This document shows positions 1 to 8,393 of a stretch of 64,000 nt of DNA, one piece after another. Position numbers and translations under genes: made by a program. The DNA is from Bryobacteraceae bacterium (lineage in GTDB: Bacteria; Acidobacteriota; Terriglobia; Bryobacterales; Bryobacteraceae): the NCBI GenBank assembly GCA_019752335.1, contig JAIEMJ010000007.1, forward strand, positions 176,164-240,163, read 5' to 3'. The notes beneath the pieces were generated by a model. It had not been told where the DNA came from, searched no databases, and saw nothing but the letters and a program-made list of their open reading frames with translations. The first letter of the stretch is position 1; each line of letters starts with the position of its first letter.

Positions 1-1789
1 CCTCTAACTCTACCTGATCCCACAGCGCCGTAAACAGGCGGTCAATCGTGCGCAGATACTCGCTCAACGGATCGCGGCCACCCAGGTTCAGCCAGGCGAA
101 GCCGGTCTTCAACTCCGCCACTTCCTCCAGATAACAGGCCCACGCCTCATCCACCGCCGCCAGCCGGCCCAGATACTCGGGCTGGTCCAACAACGCTTCG
201 CGCTGCTCCAGCACCGCATGACGCTGCCCCTCGACGACGCGCTCGTACTTATCGAGGAACATACGCGCATCCAGGTGCTGGCCCTCCGCGCGACGCTGCA
301 GCATGGCGATATCTTCCACCGTGCGGATCACCTCGTCATCGTCGCGGAAGCGGCGAACCAGATCGTCTTCAAGCGAGACAAAAAAGCGCGAACTGCCGGG
401 GTCGCCCTGACGGCCCGCGCGGCCGCGCAACTGATGATCGATGCGGCGGCTGGCGTGCCGGCACGTGCCCACGACATGCAAACCGCCCAACGTGGCGACG
501 CCCTCGCCGAGCAGAATGTCCACGCCCCGGCCGGCCATGTTGGTGGACACCGTCACCGTACCGGCCTGTCCGGCGCGGGCAATCAGCGCGGCCTCCTCGG
601 CTTCGTGGCGCGCATTGAGCACCTGGTGCGGCACGCCGTGCAAGCGGGCGCTGAGTTGGTCAGAGGCTTCCACGGAGTCCGTACCGACCAATACCGGGCG
701 GCCGGTCGCGTGCATCTGCCGCACCTCTTCGACGATCGCGTCCAGCTTCGCTTCGCGCGTCTCGAAGAGCCGGTCCGGGAAGTCTTCCCGGATCATCGGC
801 CGGTGCGTTGGCAGCACCTCCGCGGGCAGGCCGTACATCTCGCTAAACTCGAGCGACTGCGTCGCGGCTGTGCCCGTCATGCCGCACAGGTGACCGTACT
901 GGAGCACGTAATTCTGCAACGTGATCGACGACAGCACCCGGCCGGGGTCGCGAATCGCCAGCCCTTCCTTCTCTTCGAGCGCCGCATGAATCCCCGCCGG
1001 CCAACGGCGCTCCTGCGCCATGCGTCCCTTATATTCATCCACCGGCACCACGCGCCCTTCGTGGACCAGATAGTCCATGTCGCGAGTCAACAAGTAGCGC
1101 GCGTGCAGCGCGTGGTAGACCGCCGTCAGCAACGGCATGTTGTCGTAGATATTGCCCAGCAGCCGCTCCACTTCGGTCAACCCGGCCTCGGTAATCTGGA
1201 CGTCCGGCTGCGTCGTGTTCACCGTGAAGTGCGTGTGTAGCTGCAACTGCCGCGCGGCATACGCGGCTTGCGTAGCGCGCTCGACGGCCCCCTCGGTCTC
1301 GCCCGCCAGCACCAACGGAATGCGGGCTTCGTCGATCAGGATGGAATCGGCCTCATCGATCAGCGCGGCGTGCAGCGTCCGCTGCACCCGCTCGGCGCGC
1401 GTCAGGGCGCGGCAGTCGCGCAGATGGTCGAAGCCGGCTTCGGTGGCCGCTAGGTAGGTAACGTCCGCGGCGTAGGCCTCGCGACGCTCCGCGGCGGTGC
1501 TAGCTTGGCCCACCCACGCGGCACGCAAGCCCAAGTGCCGGTAGGCCGGACCCATCCACTCGGCATCGCGCCGCGCCAGATAGTCGTTGGCGGTGAGCAC
1601 ATGCACGCCTTCGCTGGCTTCTGCCAGCACCGCCGCGGCCGGCATGGCCGCCAGCGTTTTGCCTTCGCCGGTCTGCATTTCAACGATGCGTCCGGCGAGC
1701 AGGGCTTCCGCACAGCGAATCTGCGTGGGGAACAGCGTAAAGCCCAGGGTGAGGCGCGCCGCTTCCACGGCGCGCGCGAAGATGTCCAC
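1..1789 (-). CDS. SecA-like preprotein translocase ATPase, N-terminally short (partial, 3' end outside window)
   Basis: SecA-family DEAD motor that would push unfolded preproteins through SecYEG using ATP. The visible protein has the Walker A motif MQTGEGKT near residue 40, the LIDEADSILIDEA Walker B region, a preprotein cross-linking domain, GMTGTAATQ, and the second motor domain with VSTNMAGRGVDI and QLRGRAGRQGDPG. It starts at a GTG at 1789, two bases after the trigger factor stop. The same frame has a TGA about 12 codons upstream and no alternative start between, so the roughly 70 residues preceding Walker A in ordinary SecA are truly missing. This suggests an accessory SecA paralogue rather than the housekeeping one (inference). 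It is translationally coupled to tig. The C-terminus is not visible. Confidence 0.9.
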   Translation of the reverse strand, partial: MDIFARAVEAARLTLGFTLFPTQIRCAEALLAGRIVEMQTGEGKTLAAMPAAAVLAEASEGVHVLTANDYLARRDAEWMGPAYRHLGLRAAWVGQASTAAERREAYAADVTYLAATEAGFDHLRDCRALTRAERVQRTLHAALIDEADSILIDEARIPLVLAGETEGAVERATQAAYAARQLQLHTHFTVNTTQPDVQITEAGLTEVERLLGNIYDNMPLLTAVYHALHARYLLTRDMDYLVHEGRVVPVDEYKGRMAQERRWPAGIHAALEEKEGLAIRDPGRVLSSITLQNYVLQYGHLCGMTGTAATQSLEFSEMYGLPAEVLPTHRPMIREDFPDRLFETREAKLDAIVEEVRQMHATGRPVLVGTDSVEASDQLSARLHGVPHQVLNARHEAEEAALIARAGQAGTVTVSTNMAGRGVDILLGEGVATLGGLHVVGTCRHASRRIDHQLRGRAGRQGDPGSSRFFVSLEDDLVRRFRDDDEVIRTVEDIAMLQRRAEGQHLDARMFLDKYERVVEGQRHAVLEQREALLDQPEYLGRLAAVDEAWACYLEEVAELKTGFAWLNLGGRDPLSEYLRTIDRLFTALWDQVELE

Positions 1790-1791
1790 GT

Positions 1792-3102
1792 TTACTCGGC
1801 GGCGGCTTCCACGGCTTCTGCTGGGTCAACGGGCATTTCGCCCGCTACCTTGCGAGCGTTGTCGAAGAGGAAATTGCGCGTCTTCCAGTCGCGGATCTGG
1901 CTCGCGACGTTCTGCATCACGCCATCCTTCTCCCAACGCTGGCGGACGGCGATGGGCGGCTCGCGGCGCTCACGCGCCACGCGCTGAATCTCCCGGTCGA
2001 GGTCGTCCTGCGTCGCGTCGATGGCCTCGGCCGTCGCAATGCGATCCAGCAGGACACTCCCCTTCACCTGGCGCGCGGCGGTCTCCTGCCGCGCTTCGCG
2101 GATCTTGGCCCAGTCCAGGTTCATCTGGGATGGGTCGCCGCCGTTCTCTTTCACCATCTGCAGATAGTTTTCGACGTCGATCTGAATCTGCCGGTCAATC
2201 CAGGCGTTCGGCACAGAGAAGTCGTGCGCATCTACGAGCTTGTCCATCAGCATGCGCTTTGAGCCTTCCTGCGCGCTGCTCTCCTTGCTCCGCAACAACT
2301 GCGTGCGCACCGCGTTGCGCAACTCTTCGAAGCTTTGGAAGTCGCCGAGATCCTTGGCGAAGTCGTCGTTCAGTTCCGGCAGTTCCTTGCGGCGCAACTG
2401 GTTGAGCTTGATCTCGAAGACCACCTTCTTGCCGGCCAGCTTCTCGTGCGAATAGTCTTCGGGGTAGTCCACCGTCACCCGCGTGCTCGACCCCGGCTCC
2501 AGGCCGGTGATGGCGCTGGTGAATTCACTCATCGTGCTGGTCGCGCCGATTTCGAGCTGCAAGTCCTTGCTGCTCACCGGATCGCCGTCCACGCCTTCCA
2601 CGCTCTCCAAATCAACGACCGCGAAGTCGCCTTCCTTGGCCGGGCGCGGATCGTCGTTCACGAACTGGGCCTTCTCCTCGCGAATCTCCTCGATGCGCTT
2701 GTCCAGCTCTTCGTCATCCACCACGGGCTCGTTGTAGATCACTTCCACGTTGCGGTACTCACCGAGTTCGAACTCGGGCACCACCTCAAAACGCGCCTTG
2801 AATACGACGTCGGCGCCGTCGATGTACTTGAGGTCCACCACTTCGGGTTGCCCCACCGTCTTGATCTGCTCGGCTTTGAAGCGCGCCAGCAGTTGCTTCG
2901 GAATCAAGCTCTCCAAAGTCTCCTGCCGGATTTCGGCGGCGAACTTCTGCCGCACAATACCCTTGGGCGCTTTGCCAGGGCGGAAGCCAGGCAGGCGTAC
3001 CTTTTCGGTGTAGCTCTGCGCAATCCGCTCGCTTTCTTTCTCCACCTCGTGGGCCGGGATGGTAAATTCTAATTCGTGTTGACAACCTGCAATCAGCGCC
3101 AT
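1792..3102 (-). CDS. tig: Trigger factor (ribosome-associated chaperone and peptidyl-prolyl isomerase)
   Basis: Binds the ribosome exit tunnel and holds nascent chains. At 436 residues it has the family's usual length. The N-terminal domain carries the ribosome-docking loop GFRPGKAPKGIV around residues 40-50. An FKBP-like isomerase domain follows (about 155-245, with GDFAVVDLE and a FEIKLNQLRRKELPELND boundary), then the helical C-terminal chaperone domain ending in an acidic Ala/Glu tail. In many bacteria tig is followed by clpP-clpX. Here it is followed two bases later by a SecA-like gene, so the operon links two handlers of unfolded secretory chains. Confidence 0.95.
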   Translation of the reverse strand: MALIAGCQHELEFTIPAHEVEKESERIAQSYTEKVRLPGFRPGKAPKGIVRQKFAAEIRQETLESLIPKQLLARFKAEQIKTVGQPEVVDLKYIDGADVVFKARFEVVPEFELGEYRNVEVIYNEPVVDDEELDKRIEEIREEKAQFVNDDPRPAKEGDFAVVDLESVEGVDGDPVSSKDLQLEIGATSTMSEFTSAITGLEPGSSTRVTVDYPEDYSHEKLAGKKVVFEIKLNQLRRKELPELNDDFAKDLGDFQSFEELRNAVRTQLLRSKESSAQEGSKRMLMDKLVDAHDFSVPNAWIDRQIQIDVENYLQMVKENGGDPSQMNLDWAKIREARQETAARQVKGSVLLDRIATAEAIDATQDDLDREIQRVARERREPPIAVRQRWEKDGVMQNVASQIRDWKTRNFLFDNARKVAGEMPVDPAEAVEAAAE

Positions 3103-3200
3103 GGCTTACATCAATCTCATTTATGGGGAAAAGTGAAAAAAGCAGGCCAGAATGCCTACCTCTAGCATTGTAACAGTCCCCGTCGCATAATAACGAAACG

Positions 3201-5729
3201 ATGCCTCGCCTCCGCCGCGCCCTCCTCGCTGTCCTTTTCTGCATCGTCGTTGCCGTGCAGGTGCGTTGGGCCACCTCCACCCTCGGGCGCTTTGTCGCGC
3301 CGCCCCGCAACCCCGAACTCATCAATGCGGTGAATAGCTCGCTCGTCGTCCAGGAAGGTCCCGGCATCAAGATCACCGGCGGAGCCGTTCTCACCGAGGA
3401 CCGGATTATCGCCTTTGCTGGCCAACCTGTCACCCAACGCGCCGAACTCTACCGCGAACTGCAGCGCGCCGCCCTCGGCCCCACCACGCTGACTCTGTTG
3501 CGTGGTGGGGAAACCATCGTCGTCCCGTACAAAGTCTTCTCCCTCACCGACGAATCCGACAACCTCTGGGGCGCCGCCCTCACCGTTGTCCTCAACATCC
3601 TCATGCCTGGCCTCTGCGCCCTGCTGGGCTTCTTTGTCGCCTGGCGGCGCCCTACTGAGGCCGGAGCCTGGATGCTCTTGATCACGCTGCTCGGTTGGTC
3701 CCAATTGGTCCACTCCAACTTTTGGATGCATTGGGGCTGGAACGACGTCCTGCGCACCGCCTCTTTCGCCCTGCAAAACTCCGCCACCGCCCTTTGGCCC
3801 GCCGCCTGGCTGTGGTTCTGCGTCGATTTTCCGGACCGCCGCCGGCGGCCCCTCCTACATCCCCTTCGGCTCTTTTTCGGCCTCGCGGCCCTCTTCAACG
3901 GCCTCATCGCCGGATCCATCGGCGCCTGGTACGCCACCCAACCGGGGCCCCCCGCTTGGCAGTCACTCCTGGAATACTTGCCCCGTGGCACCTCCAATCT
4001 CCTCAGCTTTGGCCCCATCGGCTTGAGCTTCGCCGCCCTCTTCCACCGCTTCTTCCGCGAGCGCCAACCCGATCAACGCCGCCGCCTTCGCCTCCTCCTC
4101 ACCGGACTCAACCTCGGACTCCTGCCCATCGGCCTGATGCTCCTCTACACCTTCCTCGCCAAGAAGACCCTCGACGATCTACCCTTGCTGATCCTCATTC
4201 CCGGCCTGTTGGCGTTCGCCAGCCTCCCCGTCAGCCTCGCCTACGTCGTCCTCGTCGAGCGCGCCTTCGACGTCGGCGTCGTCGTACGGCAAGGCCTGCA
4301 GTACGCCCTGGCCACGCGCGGTCTGCAAGCCTTGCGCATCCTGCTCATCGGCGGCGTGCTGTTGTACGCCTTCACCATCGGGGGCGACACCACCTTGAAT
4401 CGCCCGCAACGCCTCACCCGTTTCGCCCTCTCCGTGCTCGCCGTCATCGTCATCGCCCGTGCCTTCGTCCCGCTGCTCGCCTGGCTGGACCGCCGCTTCT
4501 TCCGCGAAGCCGTCGACACCGAACGCCTCTTAAACCAGCTCCAAAACCACGTCGCCACCATCTTTGACCGGCGCGAGTTGCTCGAAACCGTCGCCGTGCG
4601 CGTCTCGCAAGCTTTGCACGTGCCCTGCGTCGCCGCCCTGGTTCCGGTGAATGGCCATTACATGGCGGCCCATGCCATCGGCTGTTCAGCAGAAGCCCAA
4701 ATCCCCACCGACGGCGCCATCGCCCGCCGCGTCCGCACCGGCCCGCAGACCATCTCCCAACTGCGCACCCTCATCCACGAGCCCGAATTCGCCGCCCTCG
4801 AACATCTCTCCACGGAAATTCTCCTGCCCCTCACCGCGCAAGAGCGTATGCTGGGCATTCTCAGCCTCGGCCCCAAGCAATCCGAACAGCCCTACTCGCC
4901 CGCCGACCTGCGCCTCCTCGAATCCGTCGCCCTCCACACCGGGCTCGCGCTCGAAAATAGCCGCCTCACCTCGGCCGTCGCCGACGAGGCCGCCCAACGC
5001 GAACGCATCCACCGCGAGATCGAAATCGCCCGCGAAGTGCAGGAACGCCTGCTCCCCCGCGGCGGACCCGCCGTCCCCGGCCTCGACTACGCCGGCCACT
5101 GCCGCCCCGCCCTCACCATCGGCGGCGACTACTTCGACTATCTCCAAACCCCCTCCGGAGAAATCGGCTTCGCCCTCGGCGACATCGCCGGCAAAGGCGT
5201 CCCCGCCGCGCTGCTCATGGCCAGCCTGCAAGCCTCCCTCCGCGGCCTCACCGCCGGCGGCGTCGCCGATCTGCGCGAACTCATGGCCAAGCTCAACACG
5301 CTCGTCTACGACGCCACGCCCAAGAACCGCTTCGCCACCTTCGTCTACGTCCTCTACGAACCCCAAACCCGCCGCGCCCGCCTCTGTTCGGCTGGGCACA
5401 ACGCGAGCCTGCTCTTGCGCGACGGCAAAGCCGAATGGATCCGTCCGCCCGGCATCGCCTTGGGGCTCACGCGCAAGACCACCTACGAGCAGGTGGAATT
5501 CACCCTCATCCCCGGCGACCGCCTCATCCTCTACACCGACGGCATCACCGAAGCCCGCAACGCCGTCGAAGACGAATTCGGCGAAGACCGTCTGGCGTCG
5601 CTAGCCCTCACCCTCACCGGCCTGAACGCCCCGGAAACTCTCACCGCCCTCATCGCCGGAGTCGACCAGTTCGCTGGCCCCACGCCCCAGCACGACGACC
5701 TCACCGCGCTCGTCCTGCGCGCGATTTAG
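3201..5729 (+). CDS. Membrane-bound PDZ-GAF-SpoIIE serine phosphatase (RsbU-like)
   Basis: Predicted PP2C-type protein phosphatase that would act on an anti-anti-sigma partner. The 842-residue order is: N-terminal signal anchor; PDZ-like segment (about 45-110, GPGIKITGGAVL); a block of about seven hydrophobic helices (about 125-410); a coiled linker; a GAF domain (about 455-580); then a SpoIIE/PP2C catalytic domain from about 600 with IAREVQERLLP, GGDYFDY, GDIAGKGVPAALLM, LYTDGITEA and HDDLTALV. The metal-binding Asp residues of GDYFD, GDIAG, TDG and HDD are all present, so it should be active. It is divergent from tig and its last bases overlap the end of the minus-strand desaturase-like gene. 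An RsbW-like kinase at 36.9 kb could belong to the same kind of pathway, but no link is visible. Confidence 0.9.
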   Translation: MPRLRRALLAVLFCIVVAVQVRWATSTLGRFVAPPRNPELINAVNSSLVVQEGPGIKITGGAVLTEDRIIAFAGQPVTQRAELYRELQRAALGPTTLTLLRGGETIVVPYKVFSLTDESDNLWGAALTVVLNILMPGLCALLGFFVAWRRPTEAGAWMLLITLLGWSQLVHSNFWMHWGWNDVLRTASFALQNSATALWPAAWLWFCVDFPDRRRRPLLHPLRLFFGLAALFNGLIAGSIGAWYATQPGPPAWQSLLEYLPRGTSNLLSFGPIGLSFAALFHRFFRERQPDQRRRLRLLLTGLNLGLLPIGLMLLYTFLAKKTLDDLPLLILIPGLLAFASLPVSLAYVVLVERAFDVGVVVRQGLQYALATRGLQALRILLIGGVLLYAFTIGGDTTLNRPQRLTRFALSVLAVIVIARAFVPLLAWLDRRFFREAVDTERLLNQLQNHVATIFDRRELLETVAVRVSQALHVPCVAALVPVNGHYMAAHAIGCSAEAQIPTDGAIARRVRTGPQTISQLRTLIHEPEFAALEHLSTEILLPLTAQERMLGILSLGPKQSEQPYSPADLRLLESVALHTGLALENSRLTSAVADEAAQRERIHREIEIAREVQERLLPRGGPAVPGLDYAGHCRPALTIGGDYFDYLQTPSGEIGFALGDIAGKGVPAALLMASLQASLRGLTAGGVADLRELMAKLNTLVYDATPKNRFATFVYVLYEPQTRRARLCSAGHNASLLLRDGKAEWIRPPGIALGLTRKTTYEQVEFTLIPGDRLILYTDGITEARNAVEDEFGEDRLASLALTLTGLNAPETLTALIAGVDQFAGPTPQHDDLTALVLRAI

Positions 5730-6547
5730 ACGCACCCTTTGCCCACGCGCTCAAGGAGTCCCCTGTCCAGCCGGGAACGATAGTGACCGGGTCCTCCCCA
5801 GAAGCCGCGTGACACGCCCGAGCCTGGACAATGCCAGCTACTTTTGAGCGCTTCCGCGAGTGTTCGCCAAAGCCGATCCCACACGCCGGTAAAGAAGCCA
5901 AAGTTGCAGTTTTGTTCGACGTTATGCCGGTGGTGAAACGCGGCGTCACCGACGAACCAGGACAGCAGCCCGCCTGAGATCGGCAGCGCTGAGTGCCCGA
6001 TGGTCCCGTAGAGCCAGTTCAGGAACAGAAACCCAAGGAGGGCTTCGATGCTACAGGAGTGTCCCAACAAGAATAGGATGAGCAGCAACCCAAAACCCGC
6101 CGCCTCCAGCGGATTCATCACGTACAGACTGATTCCGCTGACGTTGGTGTGATCGTGGTGGCGCCGATGGGCAGCCTCGTAAAGCCACGTGGTGTGCATG
6201 AGGCGATGGAGCACGTACAGGCAAAGGTCGAAATAGACGAACATCATCGCGCCGTCGAGCAAGGCAGACCACAACGGTCGTTCGACGAGAACGATGTGGC
6301 CGTGCTTTCAGAGCCACCACCCCGGAACTCCTACCCCAATGTTGATGGCGAGGATAACCAACGAAAGCAGCACGCCACTGCGGCTGGCTCGGGCTCGTGC
6401 GGTATTCATCGTGCGTGTCGCGAGAAGCCATTGCAGCGTGGCAATTCCGGCCCACGAAGTTACGTACATCGCGAGGTTCGCGACCACCAGCAGCGAAATA
6501 AATTGAAGGAAAGTCAGTTCGTTGAACCATGGCAGCAAGGCTTTCAA
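5726..6547 (-). pseudogene. Sterol desaturase / fatty acid hydroxylase family gene interrupted by one in-frame TGA
   Basis: Integral membrane di-iron hydroxylase family. Reading from a TTG at 6547 (GGAG 8-10 nt upstream, stop codon further upstream in frame), the first 79 codons encode membrane helices and end in GVGVPGWWL, then TGA at 6310-6308. The same frame continues at once with KHGHIVLVERPLW and an intact catalytic half containing the histidine boxes HRLMH, HRRHH and FHHRHN, ending at 5726. Total length without the stop would be about 273 residues, normal for the family. Nothing else is broken, so this is either a recent nonsense mutation or a base-calling error. A shorter product restarting at the TTG at 6274 would lack the first membrane helices but keep all histidine boxes. 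Confidence 0.75.
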
Positions 6548-6664
6548 TCCCGTGGCTCCTCTTATTGATCATTGCTCAGTTCAGAGCAACGCGCGTCTTC
6601 GCGACGTCTCCCATTTCCGTGCCACACCTCTAAAAACCTTGTCAATTTGCTATCCTTACCCGTC

Positions 6665-7381
6665 GTGGTGGTCTTCTTCGACATCGACGGCACCTTGATC
6701 GATCACGACTCAGCCGAACGAACCGCCGTGTCCGCGCTCTCCGATTCTCTCGGCCGGACCGGGCCCGTCGAGACTCTCCTGGAATCCTGGAAAACGGCCT
6801 TCGACATCCACTACGCCCGATACCTCGCTGGCGAGTTGACCTTGCAACAGCAGCGCCGGGAGCGCCTTCGCGACGCCCTGGATCCGAGCCTCTCAGACGC
6901 TGGCGCCGACCATCTCAGCGCTCTCTATCTCCACCACTATCTCGCTGCCTGCCAGCTTTATCCTGATGTCAGGGAGTGCCTGGAGCTTCTCGGCGGCTTC
7001 CCCTTGGGCATCATTTCCAACGGTGATCGCGTCCAGCAATACGAAAAATTGTCCCGCAACGGAATCGCGGATCGCTTCCAATCCTGGACTCTGTCCGCCG
7101 AATGCGGTGTCGCCAAGCCCAGCCGAGCCATCTTCGATCTGGCCTGCGCCTCCCTGCAATCCCGGCCGTCCCAAGCGGTTTACGTTGGAGACCGCCTCGA
7201 TGTCGACGCCGAAGGCGCACGAAACGCTGGCTTGCATGGCATCTGGCTTCACCGCGCCGGACGGCGCGCGTCAAAGGTTCAAGATCAAATCCATTCGCTG
7301 GGCGATTTGCCCGCGCTGATTCAGGAGATCGCAAGAGCCGCCATTCCCCTTGACAGTTTAGGAGAGGCTGGACGACCCTAA
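6665..7381 (+). CDS. HAD-superfamily hydrolase
   Basis: Haloacid dehalogenase-like phosphatase. Motif I FFDIDGTLIDHD is at the N-terminus, a helical cap follows, motif II is IISNGD, the motif III lysine is in GVAKPSRAIF, and motif IV is YVGDRLDVDAEGARNAG. This is a complete catalytic set. The frame stays open upstream to 6572, but the preceding residues look non-coding and motif I normally lies near the N-terminus, so I place the start at the GTG at 6665 (or 6668). No Shine-Dalgarno is evident. A TATCCT box 8 nt upstream could give a leaderless message. The substrate cannot be told. Confidence 0.85.
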   Translation: MVVFFDIDGTLIDHDSAERTAVSALSDSLGRTGPVETLLESWKTAFDIHYARYLAGELTLQQQRRERLRDALDPSLSDAGADHLSALYLHHYLAACQLYPDVRECLELLGGFPLGIISNGDRVQQYEKLSRNGIADRFQSWTLSAECGVAKPSRAIFDLACASLQSRPSQAVYVGDRLDVDAEGARNAGLHGIWLHRAGRRASKVQDQIHSLGDLPALIQEIARAAIPLDSLGEAGRP

Positions 7382-7465
7382 CAAAGTTAGAAGAAAGATG
7401 CCATGCGCGACCCCATCCAGTGGCTCCGCCAACGCCGGCAGCCCGCTATTGAAAGCTAGAGTTCT

Positions 7466-7660
7466 ATGATTCGAGATCACCGCGTGATGCTGGAAGCCGA
7501 TCTCGCCGCGCTCTATCAGCTTTAGACTTCCATCTGAATAAGGCCGTGCAACGGAATCTCGACGGGTTGCCCGAGGACTCCAGGTTCCAAATCACCAAGA
7601 GCGGGAAGCGTTGATATTCCAAACTGGAATACCAAACTGCGTCTACTGAAGCGAATCGGC
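7466..7660 (+). pseudogene. Fossil of an ORF6N-domain (phage/plasmid antirepressor-like) gene
   Basis: An ATG at 7466 opens IRDHRVMLEADLAALYQL, the start of an ORF6N domain, and hits TAG at 7523. The match continues one frame over (from 7525) as FHLNKAVQRNLDGLPEDSRF and FQIT before another stop at 7612. A further shift would give EALIFQT, as expected of the family. At least two frame changes in under 200 bp make it non-functional. The rest of the 347-base stretch 7382-7728 holds no convincing gene. ORF6N proteins are mobile, so this marks an old insertion of accessory DNA. Confidence 0.7.
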
Positions 7661-7728
7661 GTTAGTGCCGACCCCGAGTTGGCCAGCAAGCAGCGGGACC
7701 ACTCTTACCCCGTTGCGGGACATCACAC

Positions 7729-8080
7729 TTAGGACCGGGTGAATGGCTTCCGGGGAGGAAGCGGGATGTCAATTTCGACGTAGCTACCCGGCGTTACTGC
7801 GTTTAAGGCCTCGGCAATCTGCAAGAGATGCGGTCTAACGAGGGTCCACCGGCCGACACTCAAAACCACGATGGCAATCTTGCGGCCCTCCAGGTTTTGC
7901 TGATAGCGGATGTTCTGATCCGGCGTCACGAAAACCTCGAAGCCAGCTTTTTCGGCGGCATCAAGCAACTCACCGTTCCTGAGACCATCCCATCCTTGGT
8001 CTCGGGCTTCGGTCACCGCATTGTCCAACCAGAACGCTGATTAGGCCCCGAGGCGTGCTGTTGTCAAAGAGCACTCGCAT
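7729..8080 (-). pseudogene. DUF5615-type PIN-like toxin gene with a one-base frameshift
   Basis: PIN-like nuclease family that pairs with DUF433 antitoxins. From the ATG at 8080 the frame gives MRVLFDNSTPRGLISVLVG. The family match then continues in another frame as AVTEARDQGWDGLRNGELL, followed by the conserved region FEVFVTPDQNIRYQQNL and IAIVVLS. On the minus strand the junction reads CAAT at 8023-8020. Removing one A gives CAT and restores the expected His-Ala-Val-Thr. The ATG overlaps the TGA of the upstream DUF433 gene (TGATG), the normal toxin-antitoxin coupling. It is either an inactivated toxin or a sequencing slip. The downstream part alone (7729-8028) remains open. Confidence 0.75.
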
Positions 8081-8325
8081 CAAGAACGTGCCATAGCCAG
8101 AGATTCTGTCAGGCTCTCGGCGGCGAACTCAAGCGTGGCGGCGATCTGTTCGCGCGTGAGCTGATACTGCTCTATCAGTTCATCGATCGACAAACTGTCT
8201 TGCAGGTTTTCAAAGACGATCGACACTGGCGTGCGCGTTCCCTTGAACACCCATGCACCGCTTACCTTGCCAGGGATGCTTTCCACGGCGGGGCACTGAG
8301 ACCAATCGAGCATTGCCGTAGCCAT
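8080..8325 (-). CDS. DUF433 family protein, probable antitoxin
   Basis: An 81-residue protein with the DUF433 pattern: CPAVESIPGKVSGAWVFKGT, then RTPVSIVFENL and SIDELIEQYQLTREQIAATL, a helix-turn-helix-like region that would bind its own promoter. An AAGGAG Shine-Dalgarno lies 8-10 nt before the ATG at 8325. The stop overlaps the toxin start. DUF433 genes are commonly paired with DUF5615 PIN-like genes as toxin-antitoxin modules. Here the toxin partner is frameshifted, so the antitoxin may be an orphan. Confidence 0.8.
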   Translation of the reverse strand: MATAMLDWSQCPAVESIPGKVSGAWVFKGTRTPVSIVFENLQDSLSIDELIEQYQLTREQIAATLEFAAESLTESLAMARS

Positions 8326-8393
8326 CGGTGATTTCTCCTTCCCTCCACATTATCGGACACCGGGTAACCTGTCATGAAAAACCGTCCCCAACC

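Noticed and set aside
218..1240. Long plus-strand open frame of 340 codons
   Set aside because: It is antisense to the SecA-like gene, Arg/His-rich and without any recognisable domain; the minus strand has complete SecA motifs.
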